A program made the position numbers and the translations under genes. The notes beneath the pieces were generated by a model. The model made no database searches and had not been told where the DNA came from. It worked only from the letters and a program-made list of their open reading frames with translations. Below, piece after piece: positions 27,043-35,505 of a stretch of DNA of 64,000 bases. Position 1 is the first letter of the stretch. The number at the start of each line of letters is the position of its first letter. Source of the stretch: Flavobacteriales bacterium (lineage in GTDB: Bacteria > Bacteroidota > Bacteroidia > Flavobacteriales_F > PHOS-HE28); NCBI GenBank assembly GCA_016710685.1, contig JADJVC010000006.1, positions 744,001-808,000 on the forward strand, read 5' to 3'.

Positions 27043-27050
27043 CGAAGTTA
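27043..27050 (-). promoter_or_regulatory. -7 element variant TAACTTCG (minus strand), overlapping a plus-strand one
   Basis: CGAAGTTA reads TAACTTCG on the minus strand, 61 bases from the T9SS gene start at 26981. On the plus strand the adjoining TTACTTTG (27048-27055) is one mismatch from TAnnTTTG and sits just before the kinase ATG at 27060, so the two divergent promoters may overlap. Confidence 0.35.
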
Positions 27051-27059
27051 CTTTGTCCC

Positions 27060-27587
27060 ATGCGCAAAGTGGTTGTGACCGGAGCCGAATGCAGTGGCAA
27101 GTCCACTTTGTGCGAGGACTTGGCGGAGCACTACGGCGTGCTTTGGGTGCCCGAAATGGCGCGGCAATACTTGGATGGACTGGAGCGGTCGTACGATGAA
27201 GGCGATCTCTTGAAGATCGCGGAGCTTCAGTTGCGGACAGAAGACGAACGAGCAGCGGAAAGCCCGGCTGGCGTACAATTGCTGGTCTGCGATACCGACC
27301 TCATCACTATCCGCATCTGGGGCGAGGAAAAGTATGGGCGCAGTGATCCATGGGTCGTTCAACAGACCAAGAGCCGCCCGTACGACTTGTGGATTTTATG
27401 TCGCCCCGACATTCCGTGGGTGTACGATCCGCAACGCGAAAACCCGCACGACCGGGACCGCTTATTTGTGGTGTATAAGAAGATGTTGAAGAAATTGAAG
27501 AAGCCCTACGTGATCATTGAAGGCGGAAGGGAGGAGCGGCTGCGGCATGCAGTTGCGGCAATTGATCGGCTGGTGCCGATCGAATAA
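27060..27587 (+). CDS. NadR-like AAA/P-loop kinase (ribosylnicotinamide kinase domain)
   Basis: A 175-residue P-loop kinase. Walker A is GAECSGKST (8-16), followed by LVCDTDLITIRIWGEEKYG and WILCRPDIPWVYDPQRENPHDRDRLF, which match the C-terminal kinase domain of NadR. That domain phosphorylates nicotinamide riboside to NMN. The nucleotidyltransferase half is absent; stand-alone kinases are common in Bacteroidota. The ATG at 27060 starts directly at the conserved MRKVVVTGAECSG. Close to pnuC and to a thiamine-regulated TonB receptor, it suggests trapping of imported nucleoside-like vitamins; thiamine as substrate is possible but unproven. Confidence 0.82.
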   Translation: MRKVVVTGAECSGKSTLCEDLAEHYGVLWVPEMARQYLDGLERSYDEGDLLKIAELQLRTEDERAAESPAGVQLLVCDTDLITIRIWGEEKYGRSDPWVVQQTKSRPYDLWILCRPDIPWVYDPQRENPHDRDRLFVVYKKMLKKLKKPYVIIEGGREERLRHAVAAIDRLVPIE

Positions 27588-27687
27588 CCGGCTCCCGGCT
27601 GGGGCCGGGCGCCAACTCAAGGTGTGGACCGCGGCTTCGCCCGGTCCATCAGTGTCCATCGTTGTCCATTTACGCCCTGCTGCACAC

Positions 27688-27695
27688 TACCTTTG
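27688..27695 (+). promoter_or_regulatory. -7 promoter element TACCTTTG upstream of the TPP riboswitch
   Basis: An exact TAnnTTTG match whose expected start site (about 27702) falls just at the 5' end of the riboswitch aptamer, which supports both calls. Confidence 0.65.
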
Positions 27696-27702
27696 CCGCG
27701 TC

Positions 27703-27776
27703 GAAACACTGGGGTGCCACACAAAGGCTGAGATCATACCCATAGAACCTGCGCAGGTAATGCTGCGAAGGGACCG
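27703..27776 (+). promoter_or_regulatory. TPP (THI-element) riboswitch aptamer
   Basis: The sequence carries the conserved blocks in order: CTGGGGTGCC (from 27709), GGCTGAGAT (CTGAGA at 27728-27733), ATACCCATAGAACCTG, CAGGTAATGCTGCGAAGGGA (to about 27773). These are the core pyrimidine- and pyrophosphate-binding segments of the thiamine pyrophosphate riboswitch. It lies between a TAnnTTTG promoter and the TonB receptor at 27827, so that receptor is most likely repressed when TPP is abundant. Recognised by eye; a covariance-model search would settle it. Confidence 0.92.
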
Positions 27777-27794
27777 CTCCGAACCACTGGAGCA

Positions 27795-27823
27795 CCTCCG
27801 TGCCAGACGTAACCCCACGGAGG
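27795..27823 (+). promoter_or_regulatory. Shine-Dalgarno-sequestering hairpin of the TPP riboswitch
   Basis: CCTCCGTG (27795-27802) pairs perfectly with CACGGAGG (27816-27823), which contains the GGAGG ribosome binding site three bases before the receptor ATG at 27827. An alternative upstream stem GCTCC/GGAGC (about 27776-27793) lies next to it. The layout suggests ligand-controlled translation initiation. Confidence 0.75.
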
Positions 27824-27826
27824 ATA

Positions 27827-30211
27827 ATGAAGCGATTTCTATCGGTCTACCTTGCATTTATGCTGGCAAACTTGGCTTTCACCCAAGTGAAATTGAACGG
27901 AAACGTGCGCGATGCCGATGGCGCACCCTTGCCATTTGCCAGCGTGCAGTTGGGCGATTTTGGAATGCTTGCCCAAACCGATACCCAGGGCACATTCAAG
28001 GCCAGAGGGTTATTTGAAGGCGATCTGCGGTTGCGCATTTCGAGTGTCGGTTTTCTTCCGAAGGATACCGTGATCGCGTTGCAGGCCGGAGAGAATTCAA
28101 TCAAGTTGGTGATGCAACGAAGCACGGTTCAGCTCTCCGCAGCCGAAGTAACCGCCTTGCGCGCCGGCGACCGTGCGCCCTTTGCCAAAAGCACCTTGAG
28201 CGCTCCGGACATTGCGAAAACCAATGCCGGCGTGGACCTGCCATACCTGCTGGACATGCAGCCCAGCGTGGTCGTGGGCAGCGATGGCGGCACCGGCATC
28301 GGCTACACGAACATGCGGATCCGCGGAAGCGATGCAACGCGCACCAACATCACGCTGAACGGCGTGCCTTTCAACGATGCGGAGAGCCAAGGTGCATTCC
28401 TGGTGAACCTGCCAGACCTTGCCACCAGTGCTGAGGATATTGAGATACAGCGCGGCGTGGGCACCAGCACCAACGGTCCGGGCGCATTCGGTGCCAGCGT
28501 GAATTTGCGCACCACATCCGTAAAGCGTGAAGCGTGGGGCCTGATCGATGCCGGTGCAGGTTCGTACAACACGCAGCGGTATTCCGTTAGCGCGGGTACA
28601 GGGCTCATCAACGACAAGTTCAGCCTCGATATGCGCTTGTCCTCCATCACCAGCGACGGTTACATCGACCGCGCCAGCGCTGACCTGAAAAGCTATTTCC
28701 TGCAAGGTGCATGGGTGGGGAAGACGCGTTCGTTGCGCTTCATCACGTTCCGGGGCGTGGAAGAAACCTACCAAGCTTGGGACGGCGTTCCACGCGAGGT
28801 GATCGACACCAACAGGACCTACAACGGCTTCACCTACGACAACCAAGTGGACCACTACGATCAAACGCACTACCAACTGCTGTTCGACCAAACTCTTGGA
28901 GCGAACACCACCCTGAACCTTACGCTGTTCCGAGTAAACGGCGCAGGCTATTACGAGCAGTTCAGGCCCGATGACGACCTGGCAGCTTACGGCATCGCGC
29001 CAGCGGTGATCAACGGCGACAGCATCAGTACCACGGACCTCATACGGCGGCGCTGGTTGGCCAATACGCTCACGGGTGCGAACGCCAGCGCGGAAGTGAA
29101 GCTGGACGCGCACAAACTGGTGCTGGGCGGCAGCTACAGCGATTACCGCGGCGAACACTACGGCGAAGTGATCTGGGCACGCCATGCGGGAAACACGGAC
29201 ATCCGCAATCGCTACTATGATGACAACGCGAAGAAATCCGATGCCAACGGCTTCGCGAAGTTGACATACGCGCTCAACACCAAGATCGATCTCTACGGCG
29301 ACTTACAACTGCGAAATGTTGGCTACAGTTTCCTCGGCTTCAACAACGCCCTCGACAACGTGACGCAGCAGTTGGACTACACTTTCTTCAACCCGAAAGC
29401 CGGGTTGCTCTGGCGCGCCGGAAAAGGAGGGAAGGCATACGCTTCGTTCGCCGTGGCCAACCGCGAGCCGAACCGGGACGACCTCGAAGAAACCACGCCA
29501 AGCAGTCGTCCAAGTCCGGAGCGCCTCTTCGATTACGAGCTGGGCTATGAACGCCGCGCCGGTCGTTGGAATGCGGGCATCAACGCGTACTACATGGACT
29601 ACACCGACCAGCTCGTGTTAACCGGAGAATTGAACGACGTAGGCGCTGCCTTGCGCACTAATGTGCCGCAGAGCTACCGGGCCGGCGTGGAGCTGATGTT
29701 CGCCGCGCAGATATCGAAGCCGCTAACGTGGAAGGCCAACGCCACTTTCAGCATGAACAAGGTGCGCAACTACACCGAATACGTGGACGACTGGGACAAA
29801 GGCGGCCAAGTAGCAGTGCGCTATGTTTCCAGCGACCTCGCCTTTTCACCCAACGCCATCGCGGCAAGCGAATTAAGTCTGCGCGTTTGGGACAAGCCGA
29901 AGAAAGGCCGCGCCTATATCACATTCGTTACCAAGTACGTGGGCCAACAATACTTGGACAACAGCGCCAGCAACGACCGCCTGCTTGATGCTTACATCGT
30001 GAATGACCTGCGCGCCAACGTTTCCTTGTTCCACTGGAAGGGCACTAAGAGCGTGGACTTCAACCTCACAGTGCGCAACATTTTCAGCGAGCTGTACGAG
30101 AGCAACGGCTGGGTCTACAGCTACATCAGCGACGACCGCAGACAGGAGCAGGTAGGGCTTTTTCAGCAGGCACCGATCAACTTGCTGGGCGGGGTTAGTG
30201 TGCGGTTTTGA
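27827..30211 (+). CDS. TonB-dependent outer-membrane receptor under thiamine control
   Basis: A 794-residue receptor. A signal peptide (to about LAFTQ, residue 19) precedes a carboxypeptidase-like domain (VKLNGNVRDADGAPLPFASVQLGD, 20-100), a plug (MRIRGSDATRTNITLNGVPFNDAESQGA) and a long barrel ending LLGGVSVRF with terminal Phe. The TPP riboswitch and RBS-masking hairpin immediately upstream indicate that its cargo is thiamine or a thiamine precursor, as with the Omr1-type receptors known in Bacteroidota. The start at 27827 follows GGAGG by three bases; the longer frame upstream would run through the riboswitch. pnuC and the kinase nearby may complete uptake. Confidence 0.88.
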   Translation: MKRFLSVYLAFMLANLAFTQVKLNGNVRDADGAPLPFASVQLGDFGMLAQTDTQGTFKARGLFEGDLRLRISSVGFLPKDTVIALQAGENSIKLVMQRSTVQLSAAEVTALRAGDRAPFAKSTLSAPDIAKTNAGVDLPYLLDMQPSVVVGSDGGTGIGYTNMRIRGSDATRTNITLNGVPFNDAESQGAFLVNLPDLATSAEDIEIQRGVGTSTNGPGAFGASVNLRTTSVKREAWGLIDAGAGSYNTQRYSVSAGTGLINDKFSLDMRLSSITSDGYIDRASADLKSYFLQGAWVGKTRSLRFITFRGVEETYQAWDGVPREVIDTNRTYNGFTYDNQVDHYDQTHYQLLFDQTLGANTTLNLTLFRVNGAGYYEQFRPDDDLAAYGIAPAVINGDSISTTDLIRRRWLANTLTGANASAEVKLDAHKLVLGGSYSDYRGEHYGEVIWARHAGNTDIRNRYYDDNAKKSDANGFAKLTYALNTKIDLYGDLQLRNVGYSFLGFNNALDNVTQQLDYTFFNPKAGLLWRAGKGGKAYASFAVANREPNRDDLEETTPSSRPSPERLFDYELGYERRAGRWNAGINAYYMDYTDQLVLTGELNDVGAALRTNVPQSYRAGVELMFAAQISKPLTWKANATFSMNKVRNYTEYVDDWDKGGQVAVRYVSSDLAFSPNAIAASELSLRVWDKPKKGRAYITFVTKYVGQQYLDNSASNDRLLDAYIVNDLRANVSLFHWKGTKSVDFNLTVRNIFSELYESNGWVYSYISDDRRQEQVGLFQQAPINLLGGVSVRF

Positions 30212-30237
30212 AGGTTAAGCGGGCTGGACATTTTCCC

Positions 30238-30245
30238 TATCTTTG
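30238..30245 (+). promoter_or_regulatory. -7 promoter element TATCTTTG of the toxin-antitoxin pair
   Basis: An exact TAnnTTTG match 17 bases before the antitoxin ATG at 30263. Confidence 0.6.
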
Positions 30246-30262
30246 AACTCAAAGACATTAAG

Positions 30263-30499
30263 ATGAGTACCGACGCCATGAAGCTTGAGTTGATCCAATG
30301 GCTCTCCCAATTGGAGGACAAGGGTCTGCTCAATTCGTTATTCCAGTTAAAGAAGACCAACGAGACTGCTGACTGGTATGATGAACTCACAGATGAGCAG
30401 CGTGCGGCAATTGCAGAAGGAGATGCGGACCTGAAAGCCGGTCGCGTCACGAGTTCTGAGGACCTCTGGAAGAAGTATGGCCGCGCTACTAAGGGTTGA
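30263..30499 (+). CDS. Type II antitoxin, partner of ParE/RelE-like toxin
   Basis: A 78-residue acidic protein, MSTDAMKLELIQWLSQLED and on, with the C-terminal stretch DADLKAGRVTSSEDLWKKYG. The N-terminal helices are typical of addiction-module proteins, and the C-terminal segment is the kind that wraps a RelE/ParE toxin. It overlaps the toxin gene by 23 bases, the usual antitoxin-first order, and has its own promoter. A similar motif occurs twice in the orphan gene at 7690. Confidence 0.8.
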   Translation: MSTDAMKLELIQWLSQLEDKGLLNSLFQLKKTNETADWYDELTDEQRAAIAEGDADLKAGRVTSSEDLWKKYGRATKG

Positions 30500-30770
30500 A
30501 TGGACCGCGCGATCTGAGCGTGATCTGGCTGGCATTCACGAATTTATTCTACTAAGGTGGACCGTGAGAGAAGCTGACGCTTTTCTCGGGCAGGTTATCG
30601 ATTTCGAACGACGCATAGCGAAATGGCCAAAAGGCTTTCGACGCTCGGAACGGAACAAGCAACATCGTTTGGGGCTGGTCCATCGGAATACAATGGCAGT
30701 ATATCGCGTGTTCCGTGATCGGATTGTCATCATAACGCTCTTCGATACGCGATCCAATTCACCGCATTGA
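30477..30770 (+). CDS. RelE/ParE family toxin
   Basis: A 97-residue basic protein: RVEWTARSERDLAGIHEFILLRW, then FERRIAKWPKGFRRSE, HRLGLVHRNTMAVYRVFRDRIVIITLFDTRSNS. This is the compact ParE/RelE fold (helical hairpin plus sheet with Arg-rich face and terminal FDTRSNP-like motif). ParE types poison gyrase and RelE types cleave mRNA on ribosomes; sequence alone does not decide. It overlaps the antitoxin gene by 23 bases, so synthesis is coupled. Confidence 0.88.
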   Translation: MAALLRVEWTARSERDLAGIHEFILLRWTVREADAFLGQVIDFERRIAKWPKGFRRSERNKQHRLGLVHRNTMAVYRVFRDRIVIITLFDTRSNSPH

Positions 30771-30872
30771 CCTTCGCCGGTGCTGCCCTAACTCGCGTCG
30801 TGGAGGCGTTTCAAGTATTGTCAAATTGACCGATGGGAAGAAGATGCACATTTTTTGCTCTCCACCCTTTAC

Positions 30873-31864
30873 ATGATCCCCTTCTCCATCCTCGACCTCG
30901 CACCAATTGCCCAAGGCGGCACGGCTTCGGACGCATTCCGCAACTCCGTTGAACTGGCGCAAGAGGCGGAGCGATTGGGTTTCCAGCGCATTTGGCTTGC
31001 GGAGCACCACGGCATGGCGGGCATCGCCAGTGCGGCCACCGCCGTGGTGATCGGCCATGTGGCGGGTGCCACCAAGACCATCCGTGTGGGCGCGGGTGGC
31101 GTTATGCTCCCCAACCATGCGCCGCTGATCATCGCCGAACAGTTCGGCACATTGAACGCGATGTATCCGGGACGGATCGATCTCGGCTTGGGCGCGCGCC
31201 GGGCACCGACCAGCTTACCGCACGGGCCTTGCGTCGCGACATGAACGCCAGTGCGGACCAATTCCCGCAGGATGTGCAGGAACTGCAGTTCTATTTCCAG
31301 CCCGCGGAACCGGGGCAAAAGATCAAAGCCATTCCCGGTGAAGGGCAGGACGTGCCGATCTGGCTGCTCGGTTCCAGCCTCTACAGCGCGCAGTTGGCAG
31401 CGATGCTCGGACTGCCGTTCGCATTTGCCTCGCACTTCGCACCGGAACTAATGGAACAGGCCGTGGCGCTCTACCGCGAACGATTCACACCAAGCGCGCA
31501 ATTGAAAAAACCGCATGCGATGCTCACTGTGAACATCTTCGCCGCCGAAAATGATGCCGAAGCCAAGCGGCTTTTCACCACTATGCAGGTCGCCTTTGTG
31601 AACATGCTGCGCGACCAACGCGGAAAAGTGCAACCACCCATCGACAACATCGACGATTTCTGGAGCCCACAGGAAAAAGTATGGGTCACCGAAAAGCTCT
31701 CGCGCTCATTCGTGGGTTCAAAAGAAACAGTGGAGCAGGGGCTGCGCAATTTCCTCGCCGAACACAAACCGGACGAACTCATGATCTCTGGTCACTTCTT
31801 CGACCCCAAAGCGCGCCTGCGTTCATTGGCCATCACAGCAGCCATCCGTGATCGTTTGAATTGA
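30873..31864 (+). CDS. LLM-class flavin-dependent oxidoreductase, frameshifted
   Basis: Bacterial luciferase-like (LLM) FMN-dependent oxidoreductase. The N-terminal part (MIPFSILDLAPIAQGGTASDAFRNS, RIWLAEHHGMAGIAS, GAGGVMLPNHAPLIIAEQFGTL) runs to RIDLGLG and then leaves frame. The family sequence resumes in another frame as APGTDQLTARALRRDM and continues to 31864. One missing base in the GC-rich run at 31193-31201 (expected GGCCGCGCGCC) explains this. With that base restored the protein is about 330 residues, normal for the family. Substrate unknown. The start at 30873 is the ATG directly before the conserved IPFSILDL. Confidence 0.85.
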
Positions 31865-32036
31865 CACACCGGATCTATCCGTGTTCATCCGTAGTTGAAC
31901 TCCGAAGCCAACACCTGCAGCGCTTCGCATTATCAGCGTCAATCAGCGTTCATCAGCGGTTCACCTTTGAAACCATCAACTGCGGAAATACGCGTTCTCA
32001 GCGCCTCCGCGCCTCCGCGTCCAATTCCCGAGGTCT
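31865..32036. repeat. Spacer with ATCAGCG and CTCCGCG repeats between convergent genes
   Basis: No gene is visible. It holds ATCAGCGTCAATCAGCG...ATCAGCGG (about 31932-31960) and a CTCCGCG-family copy at 31997-32022 (CAGCGCCTCCGCGCCTCCGC), close to the flanking repeat of the GxxExxY cassette. Confidence 0.65.
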
Positions 32037-32777
32037 TTAACCATGCACCGCCTCGCTCATAGCGAAGATGTGGTCAGGGTCCTGCTCAAAAGCCGTCCCG
32101 ACCACTAGCACATCCGCTCCGGCATCGCACAAGACCTGCGCGGTTTTCACGTCCCGGATTCCGCCTCCGATGATGATAGGCACGGCCACACTTTTGCGCA
32201 CCGCTGCGATCATCTCCGGAGAAACCGTGCGCAACGCGCCACTACCAGTGTCCATATAGATGGTCCGCAGCCCCAGCAATTCACCGGCAATGGCCGTAGC
32301 CGCAGCGATTCCCGGCTTGTCGTGTGGGATCGGCACTGTCTGGCTCACGTAGCTCACTGTAGTTGGTTTGCCTCCGTCAACCAACATGTAACCCGTCGGA
32401 ATGGCCTCGATCCCCATGGCGCGTATGGTGGGCGCAGCCGTGACGTGGTGGCCGATCAACAGCTCGGGATTCCGGCCGCTGATGAGGCTGAGAAAAAGCA
32501 CCGCATCAGCATGCTTACTAAGCTGCGCCGGGCTGCCGGGGAAAAGCACCACGGGACGGTCGCTCCATTGCTTTACCAATTCCACGCAGCGGTCGAAGGC
32601 CGCCGAGGTGAGCAGACTTCCACCCACGAAGATCATGTCTGCTTTTGCCATGCAGGCGTTCTGCACAGTGCGTTCCAATTGGGCTTCGTCAGCACCGAAG
32701 TCGGGGTCGATCAGCACGGCAAGCATCTTTCGCCCGCCAGCCTTCGCCGCTCCGATCAAGTCGATCACAATGCCCAT
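32037..32777 (-). CDS. Geranylgeranylglyceryl phosphate synthase family protein (PcrB-like)
   Basis: A 246-residue TIM-barrel protein of the GGGP synthase/PcrB family, which joins a polyprenyl diphosphate to glycerol-1-phosphate. Family marks are LAVLIDPDF near residue 20 (Mg/G1P region), DMIFVGGSLLT, VLFPGSPAQLSKHADAVLFLSLISGRNPELLIGHH, TGYMLVDGG, YMDTGSGA and the phosphate-binding PIIIGGGIRD near the C-terminus. The enzyme is best known from archaeal lipid synthesis, but functional homologues occur in Bacteroidota. No G1P dehydrogenase is seen here. Function in this cell is uncertain. Confidence 0.88.
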   Translation of the reverse strand: MGIVIDLIGAAKAGGRKMLAVLIDPDFGADEAQLERTVQNACMAKADMIFVGGSLLTSAAFDRCVELVKQWSDRPVVLFPGSPAQLSKHADAVLFLSLISGRNPELLIGHHVTAAPTIRAMGIEAIPTGYMLVDGGKPTTVSYVSQTVPIPHDKPGIAAATAIAGELLGLRTIYMDTGSGALRTVSPEMIAAVRKSVAVPIIIGGGIRDVKTAQVLCDAGADVLVVGTAFEQDPDHIFAMSEAVHG

Positions 32778-32781
32778 GCCG

Positions 32782-32789
32782 CGAACTTA
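32782..32789 (-). promoter_or_regulatory. -7 element variant TAAGTTCG (minus strand) before the GGGP synthase gene
   Basis: CGAACTTA reads TAAGTTCG on the minus strand, only four bases upstream of the start at 32777. If used, the transcript would be leaderless or the true start slightly downstream. Confidence 0.3.
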
Positions 32790-33019
32790 GTGCGAAAGAT
32801 CACGCTAGGATTAACCGCAACAACGCAATGGCGCAACGGGCCATGCCTGCGGCAGTTAAAAACGCCACGAAATGCAGTTGGAACCGCTAAGAACACCAAG
32901 AACGCAAAGGGTTTGGGAGAACATGAAGTCAATTGGGCCGGGTGGTCGAGGCAACGTCAGGCCTATTCACCAATCACCACCCACCAATCACCAACTTTTA
33001 ATCTTCTCATCGCATTTTC

Positions 33020-33027
33020 TACCTTTG
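33020..33027 (+). promoter_or_regulatory. -7 promoter element TACCTTTG of ahcY
   Basis: An exact TAnnTTTG match 23 bases upstream of the ahcY ATG at 33051. The spacer 32790-33019 shows no gene; it contains the AATCACC-type repeat at about 32968-32998. Confidence 0.6.
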
Positions 33028-33050
33028 CACTCCTTTTGAAAACACGGAAC

Positions 33051-34363
33051 ATGCCACAGACAGCAGAACAACTCAAGTACAAAGTGAAAGACATCGCCCT
33101 CGCAGATTGGGGACGCAAGGAGATTGAACTCGCCGAGGCCGAGATGCCCGGACTGATGGCTCTCCGCACCCAATACAAGGGCAAGAATCCGCTGAAAGGC
33201 GCGCGCATCGCGGGTTGCCTGCATATGACCATCCAGACCGCCGTGTCGGCCGAGACCCTGGTGGACCTCGGCGCACAAGTGAGCTGGAGCAGCTGCAACA
33301 TCTTCAGCACGCAGGACCACGCCGCCGCGGCAATTGCCAAGGCCGGTATCCCCGTGTTCGCATGGAAAGGACTCAGTGAAAAAGATTTCGATTGGTGCAT
33401 TGAGCAGACCATCTTTGCCTTTGAAGGCGGCGAGCCGTTGAACACGATCCTTGACGATGGCGGTGACCTCACCAACATGGTCTTCGACAAGTTCCCTGAG
33501 CTCACCAAGAACATCAAAGGCCTCAGCGAAGAGACCACCACCGGAGTTCATCGCCTGAAGGAGCGCCAGAAGAACGGCACCCTCGTGATGCCCGCCATCA
33601 ACGTGAACGACAGCGTTACCAAGAGCAAATTCGACAACAAGTACGGCTGCAAGGAGAGCGCCGTGGACGCCATCCGTCGCGCAACCGACGTAATGATGGC
33701 CGGCAAAGTGGCCGTCGTAGCAGGTTACGGCGACGTGGGCAAAGGCACCGCCGCTTCATTGAAAGGTGCAGGAGCACGCGTGATCGTTACCGAGATCGAC
33801 CCGACTGCGCACTGCAGGCCGCCATGGACGGCTTCGAAGTGAAGAGAATGGCCGACGCTGCACCGCGCGCCGACATCATCATCACGACCACGGGCAACCG
33901 CGACATCATTCGCGGCGAGCACTTCGAGGCGGTGAAAGACAAGACCATCATTTGCAACATTGGCCACTTCGACAACGAGATTGACATGGCCTGGCTGAAC
34001 AAGAACCACGGCAAGAGCAAGGTGGAGATCAAGCCACAGGTGGACAAGTACACCATCAACGGCAAAGACATCCTGATACTCGCGGAAGGCCGCTTAGTGA
34101 ACCTCGGTTGCGCCACCGGCCACCCCAGCTTCGTAATGAGCAATAGCTTCACCAACCAAACGCTCGCTCAGCTCGAACTGTGGAACAACAACGGCAAGTA
34201 CGAGAACAAAGTCTACGTGTTGCCCAAGCACCTCGATGAGATGGTGGCCAAGCTGCACTTAGCCAAGATCGGCGTTGAGCTGGAGGAGCTTACCGACGTG
34301 CAAGCCAAATACATCGACGTACCGAAAAACGGACCTTACAAGACGGACGAGTACCGTTACTGA
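33051..34363 (+). CDS. ahcY: Adenosylhomocysteinase, frameshifted
   Basis: NAD-dependent S-adenosylhomocysteine hydrolase, which clears the product of methylation reactions. The first frame runs from MPQTAEQLKYKVKDIALADWG through GCLHMTIQTAVSAETL, SWSSCNIFSTQDHAAAAIA and the NAD-binding GYGDVGKG to VIVTEIDP. The next residues should read CALQAAMDGFEV, and AAMDGFEV appears in another frame from about 33815 to 34363 (ITTTGN, LVNLGCATGHPSFVMSNSF). A single base missing near 33804-33806 explains it. Restored length about 437 residues, normal. The gene is nearly always essential for SAM recycling, so a consensus error is the likely cause. Confidence 0.93.
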
Positions 34364-34387
34364 GGTTATCGTCGTTGTCAATTGATC

Positions 34388-34427
34388 GAAGTGCGGCCCT
34401 GCGTTTTATACGCTGTGGCCGCACTTC
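34388..34427 (+). terminator. Strong hairpin downstream of ahcY
   Basis: GAAGTGCGGCC (34388-34398) pairs perfectly with GGCCGCACTTC (34417-34427), with an inner GCG/CGC stem, followed by CTCTTTA. Located 24 bases after the ahcY stop, it fits a factor-independent terminator. Confidence 0.75.
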
Positions 34428-34504
34428 CTCTTTAGGACGAGCTGCCAAGCGAGGGCACATTACGCCCCTCAAACCGTCATAAACAAGCGAGCTATTGCGC
34501 ATTC

Positions 34505-34700
34505 GCAGAACGCAGCACCCCTTCTCCATCGGAGAAGGGGCCGGGGGTTGAGGGCATATTGAGGCCGTCCAGCAAACAGCACTGCGCAACCAAGTACCAC
34601 CAAAAAGCAGAACGCGCCCTCCTTTCCCTCGGAGAAAGGGGAAGGGGATGAGGTCGGGGGAAGGGGGGCATTCAAACCGCCAACCACCAACCTACAAACA
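34505..34700 (+). repeat. Two copies of the CCCCTTCTCC hairpin repeat
   Basis: Copy one has the hairpin CCCCTTCTCC-atc-GGAGAAGGGG at 34518-34540, followed by GAGGGCATATTGAGGCCGTC and CAGCAAAC. Copy two is centred on 34622-34640 (CCTTTCC-ctc-GGAGAAAGG) followed by GGGGAAGGGGATGAGG. This fills most of the 338-base spacer between ahcY and the Rieske-like gene; nothing coding is seen in it. Confidence 0.8.
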
Positions 34701-34701
34701 C

Positions 34702-35128
34702 CTAGTTGAAAATATGCAGCGTGGTCCCGTTGAACGTGGTGTGGTACAATTTCAATCCCAGCGCAGCAGGACCTTCCGTAACGCTGCCGTCCAACATTAG
34801 GAAATGCACTGCCGCAACAAATGGTATCGCGCGTGATCACTTGGCTGTCGTCCACATAGACCTTGCACAGGTTTTCCGGTTGGTACGTGCAATGCCGGCC
34901 CAGCGCAGTGAGTTGGTCCGGGCCGTTGCGGTAGACGATGATGCCTTGAGAACCCCCTGTGATGTAGACCCAGCCGCCGGTCGCCGTCAAATCCACATAT
35001 TCCGGCAAGTTCACGTTGATGTTGATGTCCACATTGGTCAACGGCACGCCAATGTTGTTTTCCTTCTTGCATCCCCCCAACAAAAACAGGGCGCTCATGG
35101 ACAATACAACAAGGTCGCGGGAGTTCAT
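34702..35128 (-). CDS. Rieske-like lipoprotein, frameshifted
   Basis: A predicted lipoprotein of about 141 residues. The signal peptide ends in LFLLGGCKKENN (lipobox Cys), followed by DINVNLPEYVDLTATGGWVYITGGSQGIIVYR and CTYQPENLCKVYVDD...CCGS, the Rieske-like cysteine pattern of a common Bacteroidota family (classical His ligands are not all present). After CCGS the frame breaks. In the shifted frame the expected ending FLMLDGSVTEGPAALGLKLY and HTTFNGTTLHIFN follows, so one extra base at 34802-34804 (AAA on the plus strand) is likely. A cluster-binding role is plausible but unproven. Confidence 0.75.
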
Positions 35129-35162
35129 CAACAAGGTAGTGTGGGTGCTTAACGCCACGCCG

Positions 35163-35170
35163 CAAAGTTA
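35163..35170 (-). promoter_or_regulatory. -7 promoter element TAACTTTG (minus strand) of the Rieske-like gene
   Basis: The reverse complement of CAAAGTTA is an exact TAnnTTTG match, 34 bases upstream of the start at 35128. Confidence 0.6.
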
Positions 35171-35209
35171 GGTATGTGCTTCCGGCACGAATTTGGCGGC
35201 TCATTGATC

Positions 35210-35505
35210 ATGTTCCGAAAGCTCTTCCGTCTGCTCGTTGTGCTGCTGGCCTTGGCTGCTGCGCCAACGTTACATGCGCAGGAGGGCATCAGCAAGGAGA
35301 AGCAGGAAAAAATCCAGGCTAAGAAAGAGAAGAAGGACACCAAGGAGGTGAAGAAAGAAGAGAAGCGCATCGCCAAAAACACTTGAAGAACCAAAAGCCG
35401 GAAGTTCGAAAGCGGATGAAGCAACACAAGAAGCGCGCAGGCAAACAGGGTAACACCGGCCACCGCGACCCCTTCTTCCGCAGGCTTTTCGGCTCCAAGC
35501 ATTGA
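35210..35505 (+). CDS. Small lysine-rich secreted protein, frameshifted
   Basis: About 98 residues after repair. The start at 35210 gives MFRKLFRLLVVLLALAAAPT, a signal peptide ending in LHAQ, then a highly charged stretch (ISKEKQEKIQAKKEKKDTKE). The first frame ends at 35386, but one more A in the A5 run at 35375-35379 restores HLKNQKPEVRKRMKQHKKRA and DPFFRRLFGSKH to the stop at 35505. This tail (xxPEVRKRMKxxxKK...PFFxRLF) matches a small conserved Bacteroidota family I recognise but cannot name. Envelope location is likely; function unknown. Confidence 0.7.

Noticed and set aside
30855..30872. Six-residue upstream extension of the LLM oxidoreductase
   Set aside because: The conserved family N-terminus starts at IPFSILDL right after the ATG at 30873.
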